DNA of 64,000 nt, from contig NC_132912.1 in assembly GCF_047675955.1 (NCBI RefSeq), positions 19,752,500 to 19,816,499 on the forward strand. Direction: 5' to 3'. A model generated the notes under the pieces. It did no database searches and was not told the origin of the DNA. It worked only from the letters and a program-made list of their open reading frames with translations. The DNA is from Chlorocebus sabaeus (lineage: Eukaryota; Chordata; Mammalia; Primates; Cercopithecidae). A program made the translations under genes and the position numbers. Below, one piece after another: positions 46,504-57,795 of the stretch (its first letter is position 1; the number at the start of each line of letters is the position of its first letter).

Positions 46504-46775
46504 ATGTGGACAAGGATGGAAAGGAAATCGATGCCATATCAAGTTTAATCCTCCTACTACAGACTTCACGGACGCTCAGAATAGTAGGTGACATGATGAC
46601 TAAACAAATGGCTTGGTTTGGGTGGTCTCTAATATATTTCACTGCATATTTATCTTTTTCATTGGTTTAAAATTCCAGATACATGGACTCTCCTGGGTAT
46701 TGGATTAGCATTTCTGGTGACTCATATCACAGTTGCGGTCTTGTGTTTTCTTGCAAACAGAAAAGTACCAGTAAG
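46504..46775 (+). pseudogene. exon-like segment, possibly a decayed membrane-protein exon
   Basis: A strong pyrimidine tract (CTTTTCTTTTTTCC, then TTTATCTCATTTCCAG) ends at 46503, and a consensus donor AAG|GTAAGT starts at 46776. This gives a 272-nt exon. One frame reads a charged start (DVDKDGKEIDAISSLILLLQ), then a hydrophobic stretch (MAWFGWSLIYFTAYLSFSL), and stops at TAA 46668-46670. The +1 frame continues open to the donor with another hydrophobic helix ending in a basic stop-transfer-like NRKVPV. This suggests a two-helix coding exon with one frameshift. I do not recognise the family. It could be a decayed exon, a live exon misread by a sequence difference, a lncRNA exon, or chance. 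Confidence 0.4.
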
Positions 46776-47021
46776 GTAAGTGATGCCTTTAGTTGTTAAA
46801 TGAAATATACCATAGCAGAAAAATTTTCTGCAACATTTCCTTTGCTATTTTTTTCTGTCACTCCATATTACATTCAGGAAACTTTAGTGTTTTCATGCTT
46901 TATGGATTTATTTTTCTGGGTAGAAAGGAGGAGCTACCTAACAAGAAATGCTCTTCTTTCTTTAGTATAAAGCCTGAAATTTACTTTTCAGATTATGTTA
47001 GGAGCCTTTTTGAGGGCATCT

Positions 47022-47108
47022 ATATATATGTGACATTATCATATATATATGACATTATCATATATATGTGTGTGTGTGTATATATGTGTGTGTGTGTGTA
47101 TGACATTA
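47022..47108. repeat. TA/TG microsatellite with TGACATTATCA spacers
   Basis: TATATATGTGACATTATCA and TATATATATGACATTATCA are followed by TATATGTGTGTG blocks and a final TATGACATTATCC. The 11-base spacer recurs three times. Confidence 0.9.
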
Positions 47109-47209
47109 TCCACAGACTAAAAAGACTTGAGGGGCTAGACTTGCCACTTCTGGTGGTGCCTGGGGAAGATAGCAGAACAGCAAAGGAAATTCTTTTTTTG
47201 CTTACACAG

Positions 47210-47893
47210 TGTATTAGCCTGTTCTCACACTGCTAATAAAGACATACCGAGACTTCTGCATAATTTATAGAGGAAAGAAGTTTAATGGACTCACAGTTTC
47301 ATATGACTGGGGAGGCTTCACAATCATGGTGGAAGGCAAAAGAGAAGCAAAGGCATGATTTTCTTTCTTTCTTTTTTTTTTTTTTTTTTTTTTGAGACAG
47401 AGTCTCACTCTGTTGCCCAGGCTGGAGTGCAGTGGCATAATCTCGGCTCGCTGCAACCTCCGCCTCCCGGGTTCAAGTGATTCTCCTGCCTCAGCCTCCC
47501 AAGTAGCTGGGATTACAGGCACCTGCCACCTTGCCTGGCTAATTTTATTTTTAGTAGAGACGGGGTTTCACCATCTTGGCCAGGCTGGTCTCAAAATCCT
47601 GACCTCGTAATCCACCCGCCTCAGCCTCCCAAAGTGCTGGGATTACAGGCGTGAGCCACCGTGCCTGGCCGCCAAAGGCATGCCTTTCATGGCAGCAGGC
47701 AAGACAGCTTGTGTAGGGGAACTCCCCTTTATAAAACCATTAGATCTCGTGAGATGTATTCATATCATGAGAACAGCATGGGAAAGACTCACCCCCATGA
47801 TTCAATTACCTTCCACCAAGTCACTCCAATGACACGTGAGAATTATTACAATTCAAGGTGAGATATGGGTGGAGACACAACAAAACCGTATCA
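47210..47893 (-). mobile_element. THE1/MST-type MaLR solitary LTR, split by an Alu
   Basis: Reverse-strand LTR: GTATTAGCCTGTTCTCACACTGC at the left, ACTCCCCTTTATAAAACCATTAGATCTCGTGAG in the centre and GAGATATGGGTGGAGACACAACAAAACCGTATCA at the right. About 370 bases remain when the Alu is removed, the usual LTR size. No internal genes. Confidence 0.9.
47358..47672 (-). mobile_element. Alu (AluS-like), full length
   Basis: Reverse-strand Alu with an uninterrupted T23 tail preceded by CTTT units. The direct repeat CAAAGGCATG at 47348-47357 and 47673-47682 proves insertion into the LTR. Confidence 0.97.
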
Positions 47894-48471
47894 CATAGGG
47901 AGGCAGGACTCTTAGCACTAATGTTTTAGCCTTAGCACCCCATGTACCGAGCATGCACAAAACAGGGCCAAGAGCTGCTGCATCTGTGTGAAGGAACTCT
48001 GCAGGCTGGGCTCATGCAAGACTCAGAGACCCTCACAATCAACAGTGCCACCAAGGGTCCTGGATCTTTTCTACCCATTACCCATTTTCTCATTCCTAGC
48101 ATGGGTTCCAAGTAAACCAAGCAATGAATGTGATTGGCTTTTATGAACTCAGCAAGATAAGGGCTCACTAAAAGATTTAATAACATTTTTAGAAATTAAA
48201 GAAATGCATCATATCTTGAACACCTGAGTTTGTGGTCAGAAATTTAGATCTGCTGCAACACCAAATATGTCACAGAGCAAAAGATTCTTCACTTTTTTCC
48301 TTGGTGTCAATTTGTACATCCCTCCTCATAAATTATCTTCAGATCTCCAGCCTGCAATCATGTGAATAAATAGACACCTATCTTGATAACGGGAATTATA
48401 GCTAGGTTATTATAGAACTATGGTGTTCGTAAGAAAAAAAAAAAATTGTAATCTATTAAGACTATATTGTT
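47894..48471. other. no gene recognised
   Basis: Sequence without a clear family. The reverse frame at 47932-48186 shows no domain. Confidence 0.4.
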
Positions 48472-48776
48472 CCGGACGCGATGGCTCATGACTGTAATCC
48501 CAGCACTTTGGGAGGGCAAGATGGGCAGATCACTTGAGGTCAGGAGTTCAAGACCAGCCTGGCCAACATGAGGAAACCTTATCTCTACCCAAAATACAAC
48601 AACAACAACAACAAAAAATAGCCCAGTGTGGTGGCACATGCCTGTAATCCCAACTACTTGGGAGACTGAGACAGGAGAATCATTTGAACCTGGGAGGAAG
48701 AGGTTGCAGTAAGCTGAGGTCACGCCACCACACTTTAACCTGGGTGACAAAGTGAGACTCCAAAAAAAAAAAAAAA
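48472..48776 (+). mobile_element. Alu (AluS/J-like), full length
   Basis: Both arms, with ACAACAACAACAACAA in the middle linker. The short direct repeat AAGACTA lies on both sides. It faces the reverse Alu at 47358 across about 800 bases. Confidence 0.93.
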
Positions 48777-48804
48777 GACTAACTTATTCAGTATTAATTA
48801 TGTA

Positions 48805-48945
48805 ATTATTTTTTGTGAGCCTACAATATGCTAGATAACATGAACACAAACATGAATGAGAAGCTGTCTAGACTTTAAGAAGTTTCTAAGCTAGAGAAAG
48901 AAGCAGATACGTAAACCACTAGGTGAAATACTAGTTGTGTGCTAG
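48805..48945 (+). mobile_element. ancient mammalian interspersed repeat fragment
   Basis: GTGAGCCTACAATATGCTAG, ACACAAACATGAATGAGAAG and AAGCAGATACGTAAACCAC follow the same ancient layout as 8045-8260. The family name is uncertain. Confidence 0.4.
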
Positions 48946-48959
48946 AATACACACATGTA

Positions 48960-49431
48960 TTTGTCTGGCTTCTCTAGAGAAACATTAAAAAAAAAAAAAA
49001 AAAAAAAGGATATAGAGATAGAGACAGAGAGAGAAAGAGAAAGAGAGAGAGAGAGATTTAAGGACTTGTCTCATGCCATTGTGGGGACTGGCAAGCTTGA
49101 AAACTATAAGGCAGACCAGCAGAGTAGAAATCCAAGTAAGAGTAGATGGTCCAGTCTTGAGTCTAAAATCTGCAGGGCAAAACACCAGGCAGGAAACTCT
49201 GACAGAGTTTTTGCTTCTCAGTCTTGACCCTTTCTTTATAAGGAAATCCCAGTCTGCGCTTGAGCCCCCCGCTGCCACCCCCATTATGGAGGACCATCTG
49301 CCTTACTTAAAGTCAACTGATTATAATGGTTAATCACGTCCGAAAACTACCTCCACAGCAACCTCTAGACTAGTGTTTGACCAAACAATCGGGCATCATA
49401 GCCTAGCCAAGTTGACACAAAAAGTTAACTT
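48960..49431 (-). mobile_element. MLT2B-like ERVL solitary LTR
   Basis: Left end CTGGCTTCTCTAGAGAAACA, central GACTGGCAAGCTTGAAAAC, right end GTTTGACCAAACAATCGGGC and AGCCAAGTTGACACAAAAAGTTAAC. These match the reverse of MLT2B-type LTRs of the HERV-L group. An A22 run and a (GA)n run at 48987-49053 replace the normal AT/GA-rich part. No internal genes. Confidence 0.75.
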
Positions 49432-50718
49432 TCATGATATATAAGCAAGCTGTCATTTTCATACCACCAAGAGTGTTCGAAAATAATTCTAAATTTCACA
49501 ATTTCTCCAGATTCATGTTGAACAGGCTGTCATTGGAAATTATTGAGAGGACCCTCACGCAAATATTGGTGTCACTATGCCAAAAGCCCGACAGAGCCGC
49601 CTCTCTTGCTCTCTTCTATTTCTCTCATTTTCTTTAATTTTACATGTTCCTTTCTCTTTGCTTCTTACCTTCTTTCTTTGCCAGACTCTACTTCTATTTA
49701 CCCTTTCCCTATTTCTTTGTCCTTCTCTTAACCTCAAATTTTCTTCTGTCTCGCTGTTTTTTTAAGCATTTTCTTCCAGTAACTTATTTAGATTCCCCAG
49801 GGTTTGCCTCTCCATCCACTTTTCTTCCTCCTCTACACATTCTCCATAGATGTCATTCATTTCCAAGATTTTAAGTGACATCTAGATGTAAATGCCTTAA
49901 AGTCAGGTCTCTCTCTTACTGAAATATTTTTCCAAGCTCCAGATCCATACCATGCTTTCAACCATTTGTTAGACTTTCCAGCTGAATATTTCTCAAACTA
50001 CTTCGACCTTAACATATGAGATATTAGTGCTTATAATTTCCATATCCTGGAATCTACCTTTGAAGCCTGAGGAATAAAGGGTAGCATCATTATTTGAGGT
50101 GTAAAGCTCAGATATAGCTATTTTTATTGTCTTACCAAACACACCAGAACTCTAATAGTATCCATCCCTCATACACAAGTATCACAAGGAATTGAGTGAA
50201 ATTGGCTACACCCCTCAAATAAGAGGTTCAAGTAACACATGTTCTATAAACTGCCAAAGACTACCAATAATTGGGGTCAGACACAAATCCCTGAGGCTCA
50301 CAAAAGGAAGCAGAACCATCTCTGTTGAACCATCTCTTTCCTCTTCCCAGTCTATACAAGGAGATGACTGGAAAGAAAGAAGAATGAGAGTTTTTGAAGT
50401 TATTGTCTTTGGAATAGTGCAGTATATTTGATGAGAAGTTTTTCCTCTTTCCTGGGAGAAGAAATGGGGAAGGTGAGGAAGATACCATCACCAGCACTAC
50501 CCAAAATCAACTATGGAAAGGCTGCAAAAGAATCAATAGTTTAGATTGATGATGGCTAGAAAACAGGTGCAAAATCTACAAAAATCTACTCCCTGGAGCT
50601 GCATCAGAGTAGGGTGTAAAGAAAACATTTCTAGGAGTGTAAAGACAATGTTGGCTTAATGTTTTGAAAGTAGATGGCCACTGGAGTATTCTGCCCCAGC
50701 AAGTCTTAAAAAGACTGT
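49432..50718. other. no gene recognised
   Basis: A pyrimidine-rich stretch at 49,600-49,770 produces overlapping Leu/Phe/Ser-rich frames, which I attribute to composition. Confidence 0.4.
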
Positions 50719-51096
50719 GGTATGGAATACTATGTAGCCATAAAAAAAGAATGAGTTCATGCCCTTTGCAGGGACATGGATGAAGCTGGAAAACATCATT
50801 CTTAGCAAACTAACACAGGAACAGAAAACCAAACACCGCATGTTCTCACCATAAGTGGGAGTTGAACAATGAGAACACATGGACTCATGGAGGGGAACAT
50901 CACACACTGGGGTCTGTTGGGGGATGGGGGGGAAGGGGAGGGAGACCACTAGGACAAATACCTAATGCATGCAGGGCTTAAAACCTAGATGGTTGATGGG
51001 TACAGCAAACCACTATGGCACATGTGTACCTGTGTAAAAAACCTGCACATTCTGCAGATGTATCACAGAACTTAAAGTATAATAATAATAATAATA
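50719..51096 (+). mobile_element. L1PA 3' end, severely 5'-truncated
   Basis: Starts in ORF2 (TGGAATACTATGTAGCC) and runs through the full 3' UTR with GGGGGATGGGGGGGAAGGGGAGGG to an AATAATAATAATAA tail. Imperfect direct repeats AAAGACTGTGGT / AAAGACCATGGT flank it. Confidence 0.93.
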
Positions 51097-51122
51097 AAGA
51101 CCATGGTGTAATATGTACCTGG

Positions 51123-51182
51123 GAAGGGAGGAAATTGTACTGTGGGGAAAGCAGGGAAAGGAGGAAGGGAGGAAATTGTACT
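51123..51182 (+). repeat. 41-bp tandem duplication
   Basis: GAAGGGAGGAAATTGTACT occurs at 51123 and 51164 with purine-rich text between, just downstream of the L1PA insertion. Confidence 0.85.
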
Positions 51183-51685
51183 ATGTCTCAGTTATGCAGA
51201 TCCACAGAAGATGTGGAAGCTGGAGTTTACTTTCAGTCCATTTGAGGAAACACAGAAAATAGAGATAAATTGGAATTGTAGGGTTGTTCAGGCAGTGCTC
51301 ATTCAGGTGAGGTGAAGAAGCCCTTCCTGGAGAGGGCAATAGGGGCAGAATTGAGCTGAAGGTAGACACAGCTACCTTTCCTTTAAAAGGCGTATTGGGC
51401 CATTGTTGCATTGCTGCAAAGACATACCTGAAATGGGGTCATTTATTTTAAAAGATGTTTAATTGGCTAACAGTTCTGCAGGCTATACAGGAAGCATAGC
51501 ACCAGGATCTGCTACTGGGGAGGCTTCAGGAGGCTTTTACTCATGGCAGAAGGCAAGGCAGGAGTTTGCACATCACATGGTGTAAACAGGAGCAGGAGAG
51601 AGAGAGTAGGGGAGTAGTGGCACACAATTCTAAATAACCAGATCTGGTGAGACCTCATTCACTACGGTAGGAACAGCACCAAGTC

Positions 51686-52709
51686 AGGGGCATGCCCTAG
51701 ATGGCTGAATAGGAACAGCTCCAACCTCCAGCTCTCAGTGTGAGCGAAACAGAAGACAGGTGATTTCTGCATGTTCAACTGAAGTACCGGGGTCATCTCA
51801 CTGGGTCGTGTCAGACAGTTGGTGCTGGTCCACAAGTGCAGCCCGACCAGCGAGAGCTGAAGCAGGGTGAGGCATTGCCTCACCTGGGAAGCGCAAGGGG
51901 GAAGGGAATTCCTTTTCCTAGCCAAAGGAAATTGAGACAAACAACACCTGGAAAATCGGGAAACTCCCACCCTAATACTGCGCTTTATCAAGGGTCTTAG
52001 CAAACAGCACACTAGGAGATTATATCCCACACCTGGCCCAGAGGGTCCCACGCCCATGGAGCCTCCCTCATTGCTAGCACAGCAGTCTGAGATCTAACTG
52101 CAAGGCGGCAGTGAGGCTGGGGGAGGGGTGCCCACCATTGCTGAGGCTTAATAGGTAAACAAAACCTCCTGGAAGCTTGAATTGGGTGGAGCCCACCACA
52201 GCTCAAGGAGGTTGGCGTGCCTCTGTAGACTCCTCCTCTGGGGACAGGACATAGCTAAATATTTACCTCAGCAGAGGTAAATGCCCCCGTCTCACAGCTT
52301 TGAAGAGAGCAGGGGATCTCCCAGCACGGAGGTTGAGATCTGAGAATGGGCAGACTGCCTGCTCAAGTGGGTCCCTGACCCCTGAGTAGCCTAACTGGGA
52401 GACAGACCCCACTAGGTGCAGACCAACACCTCACACCTCACACAGGGGAGTACACCGCAGAGATGAAGCTTCCAGAGCAAGAATCAGACAGCAACACTTA
52501 CTGTTCAGCAGTATTCTATCTTCTGCAACCTCCGCTGCTGATACCCAGGCAAACAGGGTCTGGAGTAGACCTCAAGCAAACTCCAACAGACCTACAGCTG
52601 AGGGTCCTGATTGTTATAAGGAAAACTAACAAACAGAAAGGACACCCACACCAAAACCCCATCAGTACGTCACCATCATCAAAGACCAAAGGCAGATAAA
52701 ACCACAAAG
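51686..52709 (+). promoter_or_regulatory. L1PA 5' UTR promoter
   Basis: About 1,024 bases. In working L1s this region is an internal RNA polymerase II promoter with a YY1 site near the start and an antisense promoter further in. The YY1-like text here reads CTAGATGGCTG (51697-51707), keeping the GATGGC core but differing around it. The 129-bp block bound by the KRAB zinc-finger repressor ZNF93 (established for L1PA4 and older) is present at about 52458-52580. Activity cannot be judged from sequence. Confidence 0.8.
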
Positions 52710-53722
52710 ATGGGGAAAAAGCAGTGCAGAAAAGCTGGAAATTCATAAAATTAAGAGCGCATCTCCCCCTCCAAAGGAACACAGCTCATCGCCAGCAACG
52801 GAACAAAGCTGGACGGAAAATGACTTTGATGAGTCGAGAGAAGAAGGCTTCAGTTGATCAAACTTCTCAGAGCTAAAGGAGGAACTACATAATCAGTGCA
52901 AAGAAACTAAAAACCTTGAAAAAAGATTTGACAAATGGCTAACTAGAATAACAATGTAGAAAAGTCCTTGAAAGAACTGATAGAGATGAAAACCATAACA
53001 CGAGAACTATGTGACAAATGCACAAGCTTCAGTAACGGACTCGATCATCTGGAAAACAGAGTGTCAGCGATTGAAGATCAAATGAATGAAATGAAGCGAG
53101 AAGTGTACAGAAAAAACAGTAAAAAGAAATGAACAAAGCCTCCAAGAAATGTGGGATTATGTGAAAACACCAAATCTACGTCTGATTGGGGTGCCTGAAA
53201 GTGATGGGGAAAATGGAACCAAGTTGGAAAACACTCTGCAGGATATCATCCAGGAGAACTTCCCCAACCTAGTAAGGCAGGCCAACATTCAAATTCAGGA
53301 AATACAGAGAACGCCACAAAGACACTCCTCGAGAAGAGCAACTCCAAGACACATAATTGTCAGATTCACCAAAGTTGAAATGAAGGAAAAAATGTTAAGG
53401 GCAGCTAGAGAGAAAGGTCAGGTTACACACAAAGGGAAGCCCATCAGACTAACAGCAGATCTCTCAGCCGAAACTCTCCAAGCCAGAAGAGAGTGGGGGC
53501 CAATATTCAACATTCTTAAAGAAAAGAATTTCCAACCCAGAATTTCATAATCCAGCCAAATTAAGTTTCATAAGTGAAGGAGAAATAAAACCCTTTACAG
53601 ACAAGCAAATGCTTAGAAATTTTGTCACCACCAGGCCTGCCCTACAAGAGATCCTGAAGGAAGCACTAAACATGAAAAGGAACAACAGGTACCAGCCATT
53701 GCAAAAACATGTCAAAATGTAA
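52710..53722 (+). pseudogene. L1 ORF1 (RNA-binding chaperone), broken
   Basis: The start codon at 52710 is present, but an extra base near codon 12 leads to TAA at 52746-52748. The coiled-coil region has more breaks. The RRM and C-terminal domain stay open at 53149-53550 (ENTLQDIIQENFPNLVRQ, KEKMLRAAREKGQVTHKG, LSAETLQARREWGPIFNILK), ending at a second one-base insertion near 53548. The natural stop is TAA 53720-53722. Confidence 0.93.
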
Positions 53723-53781
53723 AGTCCATCGATGCTAGGAAGAAACTCAACTAGTGAGCAAAGTAACCAGCTAATATCATA

Positions 53782-56700
53782 ATGACAGGATCAAGTTCAC
53801 ACAGAACAATATTAACCTTAAATGTAAATGGACTAGATGGTCCAATTAAAAGACACAGACTGGCAAACTGGATAAAGAGTCAAGACCCATCAGTTTGCTG
53901 TGTTCAAGAGACCCATCTCACATGCAGAGACACACATAGGCTCAAAATAAAGGGAGGGAGGAAGATCTACCAAGCAAATGGAAAATAAAAAAAAAGCAGG
54001 GGTTGCAATCCTAGTCTCTGATAAAACAGACTTTAAACCATCAGAGATCAAAAGAGACAAGGAAGGCCATTACATAATGGTAAAGGGATCAATTCATCAG
54101 GAAGAGCTAACTATCCTAAATATATATGCACCCAGTACAGGAGCACCCAGATTCATAAAGCAAGTCCTTAGAGACTTACAAAGAGACTTAGATTCCCATA
54201 CAATAATAGTGGGAGACTTTAATACCCCACTGTCAACATTAGACAGATCAACAAGACAGAAAGTCAACAAAGATATCCAGGAATTGAATTCAACTCTGCA
54301 CCAAGTGGACCTAATAAACTTCTACAGAACTCTCCACCTACATCAACAGAATATACATTCTTCTCAGCACCACATCGCACTTATTCCAAAATTGACCACA
54401 TAGTTGGAAGTAAAGCACTCCTCAGAAAATGTAAAAGAACAGAAATTATAACAAACTGTCTCTCAGACCACAGTGCAATCAAACTAGAACTCAGGACTAA
54501 GAAACTCAATCAAAACTGCTCAACTACATGGAAACTGAACAACCTGCTCCTGCATGACTACTGGGTACATAATGAAATGAAGGTAGAAATAAAGATGTTC
54601 TTTGAAACCAATGAGAACAAAGATACAACATACCAGAATCTCTGGGACACATTTAAAGCAGTGTGTAGAGGGAAATTTATAGCACTAAATGCCCACAAGA
54701 GAAAGCAGGAAAGATCTAAGATTGACACCCTAGCATCACAATTAAAAGAACTAGAGAAGCAAGAGCAAACACATTCAAAAGTTAGCAGAAGGTAAGAAAT
54801 AACTAAGATCAGAGCAGAACTGAAGGAGATAGAGACACAAAAAACCCTCCAAACAATTAATGAATCCAGGAGTTGGTTTATTGAAAAGATCAACCAAATT
54901 GATAGACTGCTAGGAAGACTAATAAAGAAGAAAAGAGAGAAGAATCAAAGAGATGCAATAAAAAATGATAAAGGGGATATCACCACCGACCCCACAGAAA
55001 TACAAACTACCATCAGAGAATACTATAAACACCTCTACGCAAATAAACTAGAAAACCTAGAAGAAAAGGATAATTTCCTGGACACTTACACTCTCCCAAG
55101 ACTAAACCAGGAAGAAGTTGAATCCCTGAGTAGACCAATAGCAGACTCTGAAGTTGAGGCAATAATTAATATCCTACCAACCAAAAAAAGTCCAGGACCA
55201 GATGGATTCCCAGCCGAATTCTACCAGAGGTACAAGGAGGAGCTGGTACCATTCCTTCTAAAACTATTCCAATCAATAGAAAAAGAGGGAATCCTCCCTA
55301 ACTCAATTTACGAGGCCAACATCATCCTGATACTGAAGCCTGACAGAGATACAACCAAAAAAGAGAATTTTAGACCAATATCCCTGATGAACATCGATGC
55401 AAAAATCCTCAATAAAATACTGGCAAACCAAATCCAGCAGCACATCAAAAAGCTTATCCACCATGATCAAGTGGGCTTCATCCCTGGGATGCAAGGCTGA
55501 TTCAACATACGCGAATCAATAAATGTAATCTGGCATATTAACAGAACCAAAGACAATAACCACATTATTATCTCAATAGATGCAGAAAAGTCCTTTGACA
55601 AAATTCAACAGCCCTTCATGCTAAAAACTCTCAATAAATTCAATATTGATAGAACATATCCCAAAATAATAAGAGCTATTTATGGCAAACCCACAGCCAA
55701 TATCATACTGAATGGGCAAAAACTAGAAGCATTCCCTTTGAAAACCAGCACAAGACAGGGATGCCCTCTCTCACCACTCCTATTCAACATAGTGTTGGAA
55801 GTTCTGGCTAGGGCAATCAGGCAAGAGAAAGAAATCAAGGGTATTCAGTTAGGAAAAGAAGAAGTCAAATTGTCCCTGTTTGCAGATGACATGATTGTGT
55901 ATTTAGAAAACCCCATTGTCTCAGCCCAAAATCTCCTTAAGTTGATAAGCAACTTCAGCAAAGTCTCAGGATACAAAATCAATGTGCAAAAATCACAAGC
56001 ATTCTTATACACCCAGTAACAGACAAACAGAGAGCCAAATAATGAATGAACTTCCATTCACAATAGCTTCAAAGAGAATAAAATACCTACAAATCCAACT
56101 TACAAGGGATGTAAAAGACTTCTTCAAGGAGAACTAGAAACCACTGCTCAGTGAAATAAAAGAGGACATAAACAAATGGAAGAACATACCATGCTCATGG
56201 ATAGGAAGAATCAATATTGTGAAAATGGCCATACTGCCCAAGGTAATTTATAGATTCAATGGCATCCCCATTAAGCTACCAATGACTTTCTTCACAGAAT
56301 TGGAAAAACTGCTTTAAAGTTCATATGGAACCAAAAAAGACCCCACATTGCCAAAACAATCCTAAGCCAAAAGATCAAAGCTGGAGGCATCACGCTACCT
56401 GACTTCAAACTATACTACAAGGCTACACTAACCAAAACAGCATGGTACGGGTACCAAAACAGAGATATTGACCAATGGAACAGAACAGAGCCCTCAGAAA
56501 TAATACCACAATCTCCAGCCATCTGATCTTTGACAAACCTGAGAAAAACAAGAAATGGGGAAAAGATTTCCTATTTAATAAATGGTGCTGGGAAAATTGG
56601 CTAGCCATAAGTAGAAAGCTGAAACTGGATCCTTTCCTTACTCCTTATACGAAAATTAATTCAAGATGGATTAGAGACTTAAATGTTAGACCTAAAACCA

Positions 56701-57606
56701 TAAAAACCCTAGAAGAAAACCTAGGGAATACCATTCAGGAAATAGGCATGGGCAAGGACTTCATGTCTAAAACACCAAAAGCAATGGCAACAAAAGCCAA
56801 AATTGACAAATGAGATCTAATTAAACTAAAGAGCTTCTGCACAGCAAAAGAAACTACTATCAGAGTGAACAGGCAACCTACAGAATGGGAGAAAAAGTTT
56901 GCAATCTACTCATCTGACAAAGGGCTAATATCCAGAACCTATAAAAACTCAATGAAATTTACAAGAAAAAAGCAAACAACCCCATCAAAAAGTGGGCAAA
57001 GGATATGAACAGACACTTCTCAAAGGAAGACATTCATACAGCCAACAGTCACGTGAAAAAATACTTATCATCACTTTCCATTAGAGAAATGCAAATCAAA
57101 ACTGCAATGAGATACCATCTCACAGCAGTTAGAATGGCAATCATTAAAAAAATCAAGAAAAAACAGGTGCTGGAGAGGATGTGGAGAAATAGGAACACTT
57201 TGACACTGTTGGTGGGACTGTAAACTAGTTCATCCCTTGTGGAAAACAGTGTGGCGATTCCTCAAGGATCTAGAACTAGAAATACCTTTCGACCCAGCTA
57301 TCCCATTACTGGGGATATAACCAATGGATTATAAGTCATGCTGCTATAAAGACACATGCACACGTATGTTTATTGTGGCACTATTCACAATAGCAAAGAT
57401 TTGGAATCAACGCAAATGTTCATCAGCGACAGACTGGATTAAGAAAATGTAGCACATATACACCATGGAATACTATGCAGCCATAAAAAAGGATGAGTTC
57501 CTTTTTTATAGGGACATGGATGCAGCTGGAAACCATCATTCTCAGCAAACTGTCACAAGAACAGAAAACCAAATACTGCATGTTCTCACTCATAGGTGGG
57601 AATTGA
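53782..57606 (+). pseudogene. L1 ORF2 (endonuclease-reverse transcriptase), broken
   Basis: Starts at 53782. The endonuclease N-terminus is open to 53988 with the catalytic-glutamate motif CVQETHL. A stop plus a longer A tract shift the frame, and 53978-54403 continues with VGDFNTPLS. A further frameshift lies near 54338. The reverse-transcriptase palm at 55618-56019 keeps RQGCPLSPLLFNIVLEVLAR and the catalytic LFADDMIVY. A TGA at 55498-55500 replaces a tryptophan codon just before it. C-terminal pieces are open at 56475-56813 and 57005-57223, and the natural stop is TGA 57604-57606. It cannot make a full ORF2p. Confidence 0.93.
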
Positions 57607-57795
57607 ACAATGAGATCACTTGGACACAGGAAGGGGAACATCACACACATTTACACAATGTAAATGACGAGTTAATGGGTACAGCACACCAGCATGGCTC
57701 ATGTATACATATGTAACAAACCTGCACATTGTGCACATGTACCCTAGAACTTAAAGTATAATAAAAATTAATTAATTAACTCAAAAAAAGAAAAA
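57607..57795 (+). other. L1PA 3' UTR lacking the G-rich tract
   Basis: The 3' UTR goes from GGGGAACATCACACAC through a few odd bases (ATTTACACAA) to TGTAAATGACGAGTTAATGG. The G-rich polypurine block that the L1PA 3' ends at 25075 and 50719 contain is missing. The tail is AATTAATTAACTC followed by an A-rich run. Confidence 0.9.

Larger units (their letters stand above)
51686..57795 (+). mobile_element. full-length L1PA LINE (older than L1PA3)
   Basis: About 6.1 kb with 5' UTR, ORF1, intergenic spacer, ORF2, a 3' UTR and a tail. The direct repeat GAACAGCACCAA stands at 51671-51682 and 57796-57807. The 5' UTR keeps a block near 52458-52580 that younger L1PA3-L1HS elements have lost, so this is about L1PA4-L1PA7 age. 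Stops and frameshifts in both ORFs make it immobile. Confidence 0.95.

Noticed and set aside
53149..56813. Long frames with RNA-binding and reverse-transcriptase motifs that might suggest a retron, DGR or other RT system
   Set aside because: They are consecutive pieces of L1PA ORF1 and ORF2 flanked by L1 UTRs and target-site duplications.
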